A DNA stretch of 22,535 bases from assembly GCA_902465495.1 (NCBI GenBank), contig CABQND010000035.1, forward strand, positions 1 through 22,535, in the 5' to 3' direction. This DNA is from an uncultured Eubacteriales bacterium (lineage in GTDB: Bacteria > Bacillota > Clostridia > Christensenellales > Borkfalkiaceae). Made by a program: the position numbers and the translations under genes. This document shows positions 6,657-14,761 of this stretch, in pieces. Under the pieces are notes generated by a model that made no database searches, was not told where the DNA came from, and saw only the letters and a program-made list of their open reading frames with translations. How positions within the stretch are numbered: the first letter of the stretch is position 1; each line of letters starts with the position of its first letter.

Positions 6657-6685
6657 ATTATAAATCGAAAGCGGCGATATGTCAA
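6657..6685 (-). promoter_or_regulatory. Sigma-A promoter of trmFO-hslV-hslU
   Basis: The -35 TTGACA (6680-6685) and -10 TATAAT (6657-6662) are both perfect, with an ideal 17-bp spacer. Such strength suits a repressor-controlled heat-shock operon. The predicted start falls near 6650, inside the CIRCE. Confidence 0.92.
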
Positions 6686-6729
6686 GAGTTTTTTGCGGAA
6701 TTGGAAAAATATTCTTTTCGCTGTATTTT

Positions 6730-6764
6730 AGTAAAGAAAGGGCGGACGCCCGTCGGGCGTCCGC
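6730..6764 (-). terminator. Intrinsic terminator after topA
   Basis: GCGGACGCCC and GGGCGTCCGC (6742-6764) form a 10-bp GC stem with a 3-nt loop, followed on the minus strand by CCTTTCTTTACT. It lies 8 bp beyond the topA stop and separates the yifB-dprA-topA transcript from the trmFO promoter. The U-tract is interrupted, so it may be leaky. Confidence 0.75.
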
Positions 6765-6772
6765 ATATAAGG

Positions 6773-9079
6773 CTATTCTTCCGTTTGATCCTTCTCCTCA
6801 TCGGGCGCATCGACCGCATAGTCACAGGCCGAACATTTGATCTGTTTTGCCTTGCGCACGAGGTATTTGCCGCATTTGGGGCACTTTTCGGCAAGCGGCA
6901 TATCCCAACTCATGAATTTGCATTTCGGGTAATTGGAACAGCTGTAAAATATCTTGCCGGACTTGCTCTTCATGCGCCGCGTGGGAGCGCCGCATACGGG
7001 ACAGACCCCCGCAATTTCGGAAATAGGCTGGTTGGTCCCGCATTTGGGGCAGCTCAGATATTTTCCGTAGCGCCCTTTGCGGTAGATCATCAGTTCGCCG
7101 CATTTGGGGCATTTTTCTTTGGAAAGTTCGCTCTCGAAGGGCAGGATCGCGTTGCATTCAGGGTAATTCGGGCAGGCAAGGAACTTGCCGAATTTGCCGC
7201 TTTTGACGACCATGTTCGCACCGCATTTGGGACATTTGGTCGCAGAAACTTCCATGCCTTCACTCTTGATGTTGGAACATTCGGGGTAATTGGAGCAGGC
7301 AAGAAATTTTCCGTAACGCCCGCTCTTGCGAATCATGGGATGGCCGCATTTTTCGCAGAGGATATCGGTCATTTCGTCGCCGTCGTTGGCGGCAAAAACG
7401 AGTTTCTCGGCAAACGGCGGATAAAAATCGGCAATGATCTTATGCCAATCGGTGTCCCCTTCCTCAATGCCGTCGAGAAGGTCTTCCATATGCGCCGTAA
7501 ATCCGACGTCCATAATGTCGGTGAAATATTTCATCAAAAGATCGGTGATCTGGAACGCCACCTCGGTGGGGACCATATATTTTCCGTCTTTGGTAACATA
7601 CTTGCGGCGGGTGAGCACGGAAATGATGCTCGCATAGGTGGAAGGTCTGCCGATGCCCTTGTCTTCCATCGCCTTGACGAGAGAAGCGTCCGTATAACGC
7701 TGAGGCGGTTTTGTAAATTTCTGCTCGGGCGTAAGCTTGATCAGATCGAGCTCTTCCCCTTCTTTCAGATCGGGAAGAAGTTTGCCCGTTTCGCCCTCTT
7801 CGTCCTCTTTTTTGATTTCCTGATATACGGCGGTAAACCCTGCAAATTTCAGTGTCCTGCCGCTGGCTTTCAATCCGTAAGCGCCGTTTTTGATCTTGAT
7901 CTGAACGCTGTTATAGAGCGCTTCGCTCATCTGCGAAGCCATGAAACGCTCGTAAATGAGTTTGTAGACGTTCAAATGCTTTTTATCGAGCACGCCTTTC
8001 AGGCTTTCCGGCGTACGGGTAATATCGATGGGACGGATACACTCGTGCGCGTCCTGCGCGTCCTTTTTGGATTTATAGAAATTGGGTTTTTCGGGGATAT
8101 ACTCTTTCCCGAATTTCTCGGCGATATATTCGCGCGCTTTTGCCTGTGCTTCGGCGGAAACGCGCACCGAGTCGGTACGGATATAGGTAACGAGCGCGAT
8201 ATGCCCTTCCTTTTCGGTATCCATGCCCTCGTACAGGTGCTGTGCTACGAGCATGACTTCGGGCGAGGTCATCCCGAATTTATTGGACGCATCCTGCTGC
8301 AACGTGGAAGTGGTGAACGGCGCGGGCGCGTGGGATTTTGCGAGCGTTTTTTTGATCTCGGAAATGATGTAGGGATTGCTGCGCAGCTGTGCCTGCACCG
8401 CATCGCTCTCCTCAGCACTTGCGGGTTTGTATTTTTTTCCGTCTTTTTCGCTCAAAAGCGCTTTGAACGGCGCGTATTCTTTGGGTTTGTCCTGCAATTC
8501 CGCCGTGAGGTTCCAGTATTCTTCGGGAACGAACGCGCGGATCTCGCGCTCGCGGTCGACGATCAGCCGCAGGGCGACCGATTGCACGCGCCCGGCCGAA
8601 AGCCCGGAATGGATGCGTTTGCAAAGCAACGGCGAAAGCTTGTAACCTACAAGTCGGTCAAGCACGCGGCGCGCCTGCTGCGCGTCGACAAGGCTCTTAT
8701 CGATCTCACGCGGATTTTGGAGCGCTTTGGTGACCGCTGCGGGCGAGATCTCATTGAATTCAATGCGGCAGCTCTTGCCGTCTTTGAGTTTCAGAACGTT
8801 TTTCAGATGCCAGGAAATGGCCTCCCCTTCGCGGTCCGGGTCGGTTGCGAGGTAGACGTTGTCCGCCTTCGCCGCTTCGTCCGCAAGCCGCTTGATCACC
8901 TGCTTTTTGTCGGGGTTGATGACATATGTCGGTTCAAAATTCTTGTCGATGTCCACGCCCAGCCGCTTTTCAGGCAGGTCACGCACGTGCCCCCCCGACG
9001 CGTCTACGCGGAATTTCCCCTTTAAATATTTCGAAATCGTTTTCGCCTTGGAAGGCGATTCGACTATGATCAGATCCAT
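6773..9079 (-). CDS. topA: DNA topoisomerase I (type IA)
   Basis: The 768-residue enzyme relaxes negative supercoils. The Toprim domain starts at residue 1 (IIVESPSKAKT with E7, then DPDREGEAISWH at 80-91). The catalytic tyrosine is Y299 in LVTYIRTDS. Conserved SAGRVQSVALRLIVDRE (162-178) and GRPSTYASII blocks follow. From about residue 560 the C-terminus carries five four-cysteine zinc-ribbon modules of the CPKCG...C..YPEC type, the last one shortened (CPKCGKYL to IKCSAC), then an acidic tail. I chose the ATG at 9077-9079 because AGGAGG lies five bases upstream and the Toprim motif begins there; the frame continues 16 codons upstream. It follows dprA after 56 bp. Confidence 0.97.
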   Translation of the reverse strand: MDLIIVESPSKAKTISKYLKGKFRVDASGGHVRDLPEKRLGVDIDKNFEPTYVINPDKKQVIKRLADEAAKADNVYLATDPDREGEAISWHLKNVLKLKDGKSCRIEFNEISPAAVTKALQNPREIDKSLVDAQQARRVLDRLVGYKLSPLLCKRIHSGLSAGRVQSVALRLIVDREREIRAFVPEEYWNLTAELQDKPKEYAPFKALLSEKDGKKYKPASAEESDAVQAQLRSNPYIISEIKKTLAKSHAPAPFTTSTLQQDASNKFGMTSPEVMLVAQHLYEGMDTEKEGHIALVTYIRTDSVRVSAEAQAKAREYIAEKFGKEYIPEKPNFYKSKKDAQDAHECIRPIDITRTPESLKGVLDKKHLNVYKLIYERFMASQMSEALYNSVQIKIKNGAYGLKASGRTLKFAGFTAVYQEIKKEDEEGETGKLLPDLKEGEELDLIKLTPEQKFTKPPQRYTDASLVKAMEDKGIGRPSTYASIISVLTRRKYVTKDGKYMVPTEVAFQITDLLMKYFTDIMDVGFTAHMEDLLDGIEEGDTDWHKIIADFYPPFAEKLVFAANDGDEMTDILCEKCGHPMIRKSGRYGKFLACSNYPECSNIKSEGMEVSATKCPKCGANMVVKSGKFGKFLACPNYPECNAILPFESELSKEKCPKCGELMIYRKGRYGKYLSCPKCGTNQPISEIAGVCPVCGAPTRRMKSKSGKIFYSCSNYPKCKFMSWDMPLAEKCPKCGKYLVRKAKQIKCSACDYAVDAPDEEKDQTEE

Positions 9080-9135
9080 TGTTACCTCCTTATCCGTCCC
9101 GCTCCGTTTGCACAAGGCAGGACGCACAGACGGCC

Positions 9136-10209
9136 CTATCTGACCGCCGCCCAGCGGTTGCCGCCGCAGGGTGCGACGAGCTTTTTCATTTCCAGAAGCA
9201 TCAGAACAGAGGAAATCTCATGCTGTTTCAACCCGGTCCGCTCCGCGATCTGCGAAATGTGCGCCTCTCCGTCTTTGAGGCTGTTATAGACGGCAAGCTC
9301 CGCTCCCGTGAGCCGAATCTCTTCCGCCTCGGTCAAGTTTATACCAAAAGCGTCGGCAATGTCAACTAAATTGTCGGTCAATTTTGCATATTCTTTGAGG
9401 ATGGCATTGCAACCGGAACCCGAATCCACGCCCAAAGAATACGGAAAAGCAAACACATCTCGGCCGTAGGAATATGCGTAATCGGCAGTAATGCGCGTAC
9501 CGCTCTTTTCGCCGCCGCTGATCACGAGCACACCCTCGCTAAGCCCTGCAATAATGCGATTGCGCGCCGGAAACAAAAAGCTGCGCGGGGCTTCGTCGGG
9601 AAGATGTTCGGTCAAGACAAGCCCCTTCTCTTCAATCTTTTCCAAAAGGCCGCGGTTGCATTCGGGATATACATAGTCAAACCCGTAAGCAAGTACGGAA
9701 ATAAGTTTTCCGCTCGCAAGCGCACCGGCAATCGCCGCGCTGTCGCCGCCGTCGGCAATGCCCGTAACGATCGAAAAATACGCCGAAAGATCGCGCGCAT
9801 ATTTCTCCGCTGTCCGCAAAATCTGCGGCAAAGTGCGCCGCGAACCGACAATCGCAAACTTTCGCTCGCGCAAAAGTTCGGCTTTGCCGCGGCAGTACAA
9901 AACAAAGGGCGGATCGGGAATCTGACGCAAAAGCTCCGGATACAACGGTGAAGAAAACGACACACAGCGTATCCGTTTTTCCGCATACGCCTGCATCAAA
10001 CCGTTCACATATGCCGGCGTCGCGAGCGAGGAAGCGAGTTCTTCACACATCTTTTCGCCGACGATCTTTTCGATTTCAGAGCGCAGGGAAGAAAACCTGC
10101 GTGCAAGCTCCAAAGGATGTTTCGCCAACTTATACAGACGCGCCCTTTTGCCGTATTCCAAATGAAAGGAATCCAACCAGATCTCTGCTTTTTCTTCTTT
10201 CGTATACAT
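9136..10209 (-). CDS. dprA: DprA/Smf DNA-processing protein
   Basis: The 357-residue product belongs to the DprA/Smf family, which loads RecA onto incoming single-stranded DNA during transformation. It has an N-terminal helical region (about 1-80), a Rossmann fold with KFAIVGSRRTL near 117, FPARNRIIAGLS and SGTRITADYA, and a C-terminal winged helix (about 300-357). The usual SG.ARGID..AH block reads TGIADGGDSAAIAGAL, lacking the arginine and histidine. Two adjacent starts exist: ATG at 10207-10209 and TTG directly upstream at 10210-10212, both within reach of GGAG; I prefer ATG. It sits between yifB and topA, as in many Bacillota. Confidence 0.93.
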   Translation of the reverse strand: MYTKEEKAEIWLDSFHLEYGKRARLYKLAKHPLELARRFSSLRSEIEKIVGEKMCEELASSLATPAYVNGLMQAYAEKRIRCVSFSSPLYPELLRQIPDPPFVLYCRGKAELLRERKFAIVGSRRTLPQILRTAEKYARDLSAYFSIVTGIADGGDSAAIAGALASGKLISVLAYGFDYVYPECNRGLLEKIEEKGLVLTEHLPDEAPRSFLFPARNRIIAGLSEGVLVISGGEKSGTRITADYAYSYGRDVFAFPYSLGVDSGSGCNAILKEYAKLTDNLVDIADAFGINLTEAEEIRLTGAELAVYNSLKDGEAHISQIAERTGLKQHEISSVLMLLEMKKLVAPCGGNRWAAVR

Positions 10210-10278
10210 CAATCACGACTCCGTCCAACAATTTTTTAAATCCGCGCTTTCGGCGCCAAAAGCTCTGCTCGCACGAAA

Positions 10279-11802
10279 TCAATTAAAATTATCGTAGGTG
10301 CGGTAGGATACTGCTTCCAGAATATGTGCAGGCGCGATCTGCTCCGCGCCCTCCATATCTGCAATGGTACGCGCTACTTTGATAATGCGTGTACGGGCGC
10401 GCGCGGACAGTTTCAGACGCTCAAACGAAAGGCGCAAAATATCCTCACACTCGCGCGAAAGCGCGCAAAATTTACGCAGTTCCTTCTCGCCCATATCGGC
10501 ATTGACGCGCACGCTTCCCTCTTTGAACCGCGCCCGCTGGCGTTCACGAGTACGCTCCACGCGCTCTTTGACCGCCGCAGAGCTTTCCTCCTCTCCCGCA
10601 GACACAAGATCGTCGTACTTGACTGAATCCACTTCTACTTGAATATCAATGCGGTCTAAAAGCGGACCGCTGATGCGTGAACGATATTTATGTATTGCGG
10701 CAGGTGTGCAGGTGCAGACCTTATCCGTGCTCCCGTAATTGCCGCACGGACAGGGATTCATACTCGCACAGAGCACGAAATTGGCAGGAAATGTGACCGC
10801 ACCGCCGCTTCGGGTGACTGTGATCACGCCGTCTTCGAGCGGCTGACGCAGAGATTCGAGTGCCGAACGGGAATATTCGGGCATCTCGTCAAGAAACAAA
10901 ACCCCGTTATGCGCAAGGCTGATCTCGCCCGGCTTGATCGTGCGATTCCCGCCCCCGCACAGCGAAACCGTCGTTGCCGTGTGATGCGGCGTGCGAAAAG
11001 GCCGCAGCGATACGATCCCCTCTTCGCTCAGGATCCCCGCCACCGAATGAATTTTTGTCACTTCCAGCGCCTCTTCAAATGTCATGTCGGGCATGATGGC
11101 CGGGATACAGCGTGCAAGCATGGTCTTGCCCGCGCCCGGAGGCCCTACCAGCAAAATATTATGCCCGCCGCTGACAGCGATCTCCAGCGCCCGCTTCGCG
11201 GTCGCCTGCCCCTTCACATACGCAAGATCGGAGCGATAATCCTGCGGCGCAGCCCCTGTATATTGCGCCGTTTCCAGCGCAGGAAGGGGCGCAAGTTTAC
11301 TTAAATGATCCACAACTTCGGTGAGCGTACGCGCCGCATACACCTGCACTCCGGCAATGTACGCCGCTTCTTTTGCATTGCCTGCGGGAAGCATAAAAGA
11401 CGTATACCCTTTCGCCTTCGCCGATATAAGCAGGGGCAAAATTCCCGTAACGGGACGCAAACTCCCGTCCAATGCAAGCTCGCCCAAAAAGACGATGCCG
11501 GAAAGGTCTGCACCGGTAAGCTGTTCGGTTGCTTTTAAAATTCCCACTGCTATGGCGAGATCAAAACAGGACCCCTCCTTTTTTACGTCTGCGGGTGCAA
11601 GATTGACCGTGATTTTTTGCGCAGGGAACTTTCTTCCGCTGTTTTTCAGTGCCGAGCGCACGCGCTCGCGGCTCTCCTTGACAGCGGCGTCGGGAAGCCC
11701 GACCAGTTCGTAAGCGGGCAATCCGTTGTTGATGTCCGTTTCCACCTCCACGGGAATGCCGTCCAGCCCCGAAAGAGCGAAACTGATGACCTTTGAAAGC
11801 AT
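10279..11802 (-). CDS. comM: YifB/ComM-like Mg-chelatase-family AAA+ ATPase
   Basis: The 507-residue product has an N-terminal ChlI/Lon-like fold (about 1-170, with LVGLPDAAVKESRERVRSAL), an AAA+ domain with Walker A GPPGAGKT (220-227) and Walker B VLFLDE (301-306), a CPCGNYG...CTC cysteine segment, RISGPLLDRID, and a C-terminal Mg-chelatase lid. ComM of transformable Proteobacteria is a branch-migration helicase; the role in Clostridia is less certain, but the neighbouring dprA fits DNA uptake or recombination. I chose the ATG at 11800-11802 because GGAGG lies seven bases upstream and the homologous MLSKVISFALSGLDG starts there. The gene lies 69 bp before dprA in the same orientation. Confidence 0.93.
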   Translation of the reverse strand: MLSKVISFALSGLDGIPVEVETDINNGLPAYELVGLPDAAVKESRERVRSALKNSGRKFPAQKITVNLAPADVKKEGSCFDLAIAVGILKATEQLTGADLSGIVFLGELALDGSLRPVTGILPLLISAKAKGYTSFMLPAGNAKEAAYIAGVQVYAARTLTEVVDHLSKLAPLPALETAQYTGAAPQDYRSDLAYVKGQATAKRALEIAVSGGHNILLVGPPGAGKTMLARCIPAIMPDMTFEEALEVTKIHSVAGILSEEGIVSLRPFRTPHHTATTVSLCGGGNRTIKPGEISLAHNGVLFLDEMPEYSRSALESLRQPLEDGVITVTRSGGAVTFPANFVLCASMNPCPCGNYGSTDKVCTCTPAAIHKYRSRISGPLLDRIDIQVEVDSVKYDDLVSAGEEESSAAVKERVERTRERQRARFKEGSVRVNADMGEKELRKFCALSRECEDILRLSFERLKLSARARTRIIKVARTIADMEGAEQIAPAHILEAVSYRTYDNFN

Positions 11803-11829
11803 AATCCGTCCTCCGTCCGCCGAAACGTT

Positions 11830-11843
11830 TGAAAACGCTTTCT
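11830..11843. promoter_or_regulatory. Candidate cre-like (CcpA) site upstream of yifB
   Basis: TGAAAACGCTTTCT matches 13 of 14 positions of the cre consensus TGWAANCGNTNWCA. It lies 28 bp upstream of the yifB ATG. No matching sigma-A promoter was clear, and a 14-bp degenerate match can arise by chance. Confidence 0.25.
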
Positions 11844-11856
11844 GCGGTAACAAATC

Positions 11857-11893
11857 AAAAAATTTCCGCGCCGCATCACTGCGCCGCGGAAAT
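11857..11893 (-). terminator. Intrinsic terminator after the glycosyltransferase gene
   Basis: On the minus strand ATTTCCGCG pairs with CGCGGAAAT, the stem continues through a G-G mismatch with CGC/GCG, the loop is AGTGAT, and TTTTTT follows. A second palindrome, GGGCGGCA-GACGA-TGCCGCCC (11905-11925), lies between it and the gene's stop. Confidence 0.85.
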
Positions 11894-11970
11894 CAACCGT
11901 ACTCGGGCGGCAGACGATGCCGCCCGCAAAATTTCCGTTCCCCGACGGGGACAACGCATCCCGTGCGGGA

Positions 11971-14118
11971 TCAGAACCTGTAATATCCGTTGGAAAGGAA
12001 GGTAGTCCAGCCAAAACAAATGGTTGCCGCAAGCGTCGAAATCGGAATTCCGAAATACATCGGCACCGACAAAAGGAAAATCACTGCATACACGGCGAGA
12101 ATCCCTGCCAGCACTTTCAGCGTCGTATTCATGCGAATTCCGAAAACGCGCGAAACGCGGCTCGTATCGTGCATATATGAAATATAGAATGTCAGCACAA
12201 TGAAACCGATATAGAAGAAATCAAACAAAAATCCCTGCGTCGCACTGACATTTCCGGCAAACGCATATTGTAAAAGCGAAGTTAAGAGACCGAGCGCAAG
12301 CACCGCATATGCACGCATGGCTTTGCCCGCATGCTCCGAACCGTATGTGCCGCCTTTCCCGCCCGTAATTGCATACAGGATCGCATATACCGATGCGAAA
12401 ATAAATCCGATCAAACCGGTAAAGATCATTGCGAGATTGAGCTGCGCATTGATCGCCATGTATGTCTTGGCAGAAGATGCGGAGAACAATGTTGCTCCTT
12501 TGAGTCCGATAAACCAGCCGAACGCAGACATTGCGTTTCCCGAAGAGAACGCAGTGACGTCACTGACCGTAAATGCATCTTTGATGGCATATCCGATCAG
12601 GCGGAAAATGCCGAGCGTCGGACTTTCGGGGTTTGCTTCATACAGACGCACATATGAATAATAGGAAGGAATCGAAGCAAGCACATAGAACAGCACCGTC
12701 GCAACGATAAACGAGATAAACAGGAACGCATACGTAATGCGCAATTTATAACTGTAATTGACGGAAAGAACGCGTTCTTTGCGCTCGCATTCATCGATAT
12801 TTGCCTGCATGACTTCTTCCGAAGACTCGTTCAGGTTCTTATCGCTCATCTCCTTGCGGATCGCGCGCGCTTCTTCTTTGTGCGCGCGGGATTGTTTGAC
12901 CGCGCCGAACACGAACAAAGCAATCAATCCGATCGCTGCAAAAACCGCCTTCGGATCGACCGCAACGGCGAGTGCGAACATCAGCCCCGAGAACAGGATA
13001 TTCAGCGCCGAATGAACAGGAGCATCTTCCGATATTCCATCCTCGAAAAATTTGAACATGAAATAATAAGCAGCAACCACAAAAAATGCAAGGAAAGAAT
13101 ATGCAAGCCCCAGCCTTCCGACCGTGAGTGCAAGTCCGCCGCCCGCAAACAGGCACGCGAGCAGGAATCCGAATCCTTCGCTCTTGAACAGGCGCTTACC
13201 GAATAAATATGCCAATCCCACCAGCGCCGCAGTGAACAGCACCGACATGATGCGCAACCCAAAAAGGCTCTTTCCGAATATCGCAACGCCGACCATAGAC
13301 AAGAGAGGTGCAAGCGGTCCGAAATCGGTACTCGTAATATAATTATCCCCTGTGGTATGTTTGCCGATCAGTATGCCGTCGATCTGCATCAGCGTGTACA
13401 TTTCATCTTGTGTAAAATTGAAATACGCCGACGAACCCGTACGATAATTATTCTGCGCGTCCAAAAGTTCGGATACGCCCTCATACTTATCATTGCTTGC
13501 AAACAGATCGCGATACGTTGTCCATTTGGAAGAATCGGCAAATACCTTTTCTACTTCGGCACGATCGGTGTATGCGGGGATAACATTTCCGTCCTTATCC
13601 ACAAACACTACTTCGTTTACCACCATGGACGAGGGGAATGAGATCTGTATGATACGGCGAGTCGTGGATACTGTCTTGCCGGACTCGGTCAGATCGAATG
13701 CCTTGATCCAATTATAATTTGCGTTGGTCACACCGCCCGACTGGGAATATAAATTGCCGATTTTCAGACTTCCCAAACCGGTAGTGCTCCAGCTGAGAGT
13801 CGTCAGAGTTGCCGATGCATGACGAAACGTAAGCGTGACGTCCGAACCGATATCTTCATACATCGCCCCGACGTTCAAATACACCTTATCCAGCGCAACC
13901 GAAGATCCCGATTCGTTCTTGTTGTAATCGAGATAGATCGCTACCGTAGTATCCTCTTCCGCAAAGTATGCCCCTCCCGGCGAATTAAAACCGCCGATGG
14001 TGCACGCTCCCAAAACGAAAAAGGCAAGTACCAAGATCGCCGCCGCTTTGGTAAACTTCGAATATTTTGCGAAAAACGCTTTGATCTTTGCTTTTCTGCT
14101 CTCTTTGATCGTTGCCAT
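11971..14118 (-). CDS. GT39/PMT-like membrane glycosyltransferase
   Basis: This is a 715-residue polytopic membrane protein. An N-terminal membrane segment (about 23-41) is followed by a roughly 190-residue soluble domain rich in beta-type sequence, then the motif TQDEMYTLMQIDG with D238-E239, and STDFGPLAPLLSMVGVAIFGKSLFGLRIMSVL (about 263-294), which matches the first-loop acidic pair and PLGK/HPPL-like region of GT39/PMT_2 glycosyltransferases. Many further helices follow, plus a charged cytosolic loop (about 410-460). Such enzymes move a sugar from a polyprenyl-phosphate carrier to protein or envelope polymer outside the membrane. The substrate is unknown. An LGAC word at the end of the first helix is lipobox-like but I treat it as coincidental. 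It has its own promoter and terminator. Confidence 0.7.
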   Translation of the reverse strand: MATIKESRKAKIKAFFAKYSKFTKAAAILVLAFFVLGACTIGGFNSPGGAYFAEEDTTVAIYLDYNKNESGSSVALDKVYLNVGAMYEDIGSDVTLTFRHASATLTTLSWSTTGLGSLKIGNLYSQSGGVTNANYNWIKAFDLTESGKTVSTTRRIIQISFPSSMVVNEVVFVDKDGNVIPAYTDRAEVEKVFADSSKWTTYRDLFASNDKYEGVSELLDAQNNYRTGSSAYFNFTQDEMYTLMQIDGILIGKHTTGDNYITSTDFGPLAPLLSMVGVAIFGKSLFGLRIMSVLFTAALVGLAYLFGKRLFKSEGFGFLLACLFAGGGLALTVGRLGLAYSFLAFFVVAAYYFMFKFFEDGISEDAPVHSALNILFSGLMFALAVAVDPKAVFAAIGLIALFVFGAVKQSRAHKEEARAIRKEMSDKNLNESSEEVMQANIDECERKERVLSVNYSYKLRITYAFLFISFIVATVLFYVLASIPSYYSYVRLYEANPESPTLGIFRLIGYAIKDAFTVSDVTAFSSGNAMSAFGWFIGLKGATLFSASSAKTYMAINAQLNLAMIFTGLIGFIFASVYAILYAITGGKGGTYGSEHAGKAMRAYAVLALGLLTSLLQYAFAGNVSATQGFLFDFFYIGFIVLTFYISYMHDTSRVSRVFGIRMNTTLKVLAGILAVYAVIFLLSVPMYFGIPISTLAATICFGWTTFLSNGYYRF

Positions 14119-14152
14119 GTGTCATCCGTCCGTTACAAATCTTGTATATTTC

Positions 14153-14181
14153 ATTATAACGCAAAAACGCCGTTCTGTAAA
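14153..14181 (-). promoter_or_regulatory. Sigma-A promoter of the glycosyltransferase gene
   Basis: TTTACA (14176-14181), a 17-bp spacer and TATAAT (14153-14158) lie 35 bp upstream of the ATG on the minus strand. The gene is therefore a separate unit from rplS. Confidence 0.85.
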
Positions 14182-14231
14182 CAGTTTTTGCATTTTTTCA
14201 TGCGTGAAATTTATACTCGCTTCAAAAAAAC

Positions 14232-14262
14232 AAAAGCTCCCCGATCGATCGGGGAGCTTTTT
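14232..14262 (-). terminator. Intrinsic terminator after rplS (bidirectional)
   Basis: AGCTCCCCGATC and GATCGGGGAGCT (14235-14258) are a perfect palindrome, flanked by AAAA and TTTTT so that it could work in both directions. On the minus strand TTTTGTTTTTTTG follows it. It begins 6 bp after the rplS stop. Confidence 0.9.
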
Positions 14263-14268
14263 GCTCGG

Positions 14269-14613
14269 TTAACGAACTTCTTTGATTTTTGCCGCTTTGC
14301 CGGTACGTCCGCGCAGATAATACAGCTTCGCCCTGCGGACTTTGCCTTTGCGGATCACGGTGATCCCTGCAATTTTCGGGGAATGCACCGGGAATGTACG
14401 CTCAACGCCTACGCCATAAGAAAGCCTTCTTACCGTGAACGTTTCGCGGATCCCGCCGTTTTTCTTTGCGATCACGACGCCTTCGAACGCCTGCAACCTT
14501 TCACGCGTGCCCTCGACGACTTTCACGCTTACTTTTACGGTGTCGCCTACATTGAATGCGGGAACGCTGTCTTTCAGGTTCTCTTTCTCGATCGCTTCGA
14601 TCAATCCTTTCAT
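14269..14613 (-). CDS. rplS: 50S ribosomal protein L19
   Basis: This is a 114-residue L19, which sits at the 30S-50S interface. The family core is visible: VPAFNVGDTVKVSVKVVEGTRERLQAFEGVVIA, then RRLSYGVGVERTFPVHSP and RRAKLYYLRGRTGKAAKI. I chose the ATG at 14611-14613, which has GGAGGT seven bases upstream; the longer open frame would translate through the leader. In B. subtilis rplS follows trmD directly. Here it comes after yraN, behind its own promoter and a leader able to sequester the ribosome binding site. Confidence 0.97.
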   Translation of the reverse strand: MKGLIEAIEKENLKDSVPAFNVGDTVKVSVKVVEGTRERLQAFEGVVIAKKNGGIRETFTVRRLSYGVGVERTFPVHSPKIAGITVIRKGKVRRAKLYYLRGRTGKAAKIKEVR

Positions 14614-14678
14614 CGACTTTACCTCCATTGTTACTAAGCGTTCGTGGCTCGCGTTGCCAGAGGACCGCCCGAAGTCTT
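14614..14678 (-). promoter_or_regulatory. Candidate L19 autoregulatory leader
   Basis: In the predicted 5' untranslated RNA, GACTT (minus strand of 14672-14676) can pair with AAGTC just before the start codon (14615-14619), and CCTC (14660-14663) can pair with GAGG of the Shine-Dalgarno sequence (14622-14625). These pairings are nested and enclose a TGGC/GCCA hairpin (14645-14659). Ribosomal-protein leaders of this kind, including an L19 leader in low-GC Gram-positives, are known; whether this matches that family is untested. Confidence 0.5.
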
Positions 14679-14683
14679 TTGCT

Positions 14684-14712
14684 ATTTTATCATAATTTTT
14701 GCCGTCTTGCAA
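14684..14712 (-). promoter_or_regulatory. Sigma-A promoter of rplS
   Basis: TTGCAA (14707-14712), a 17-bp spacer and TAAAAT (14684-14689) place transcription start near 14677, giving a leader of about 65 nt. It allows rplS expression independent of the genes upstream. Confidence 0.75.
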
Positions 14713-14761
14713 CCGTTTTTATGCGCCGATATGCGATTTTTCGCCGCAAAATCCGTTTTTT

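Noticed and set aside
6701..9025. 774-codon open frame on the plus strand
   Set aside because: It lies entirely antisense to topA, whose protein matches its family throughout; the antisense frame has no recognisable domain and no ribosome binding site.
14000..14030. Lipobox LGAC at the end of the first helix of the glycosyltransferase
   Set aside because: The protein is polytopic with a conserved catalytic loop; the word is probably coincidental, and cleavage there would not make it a typical lipoprotein.
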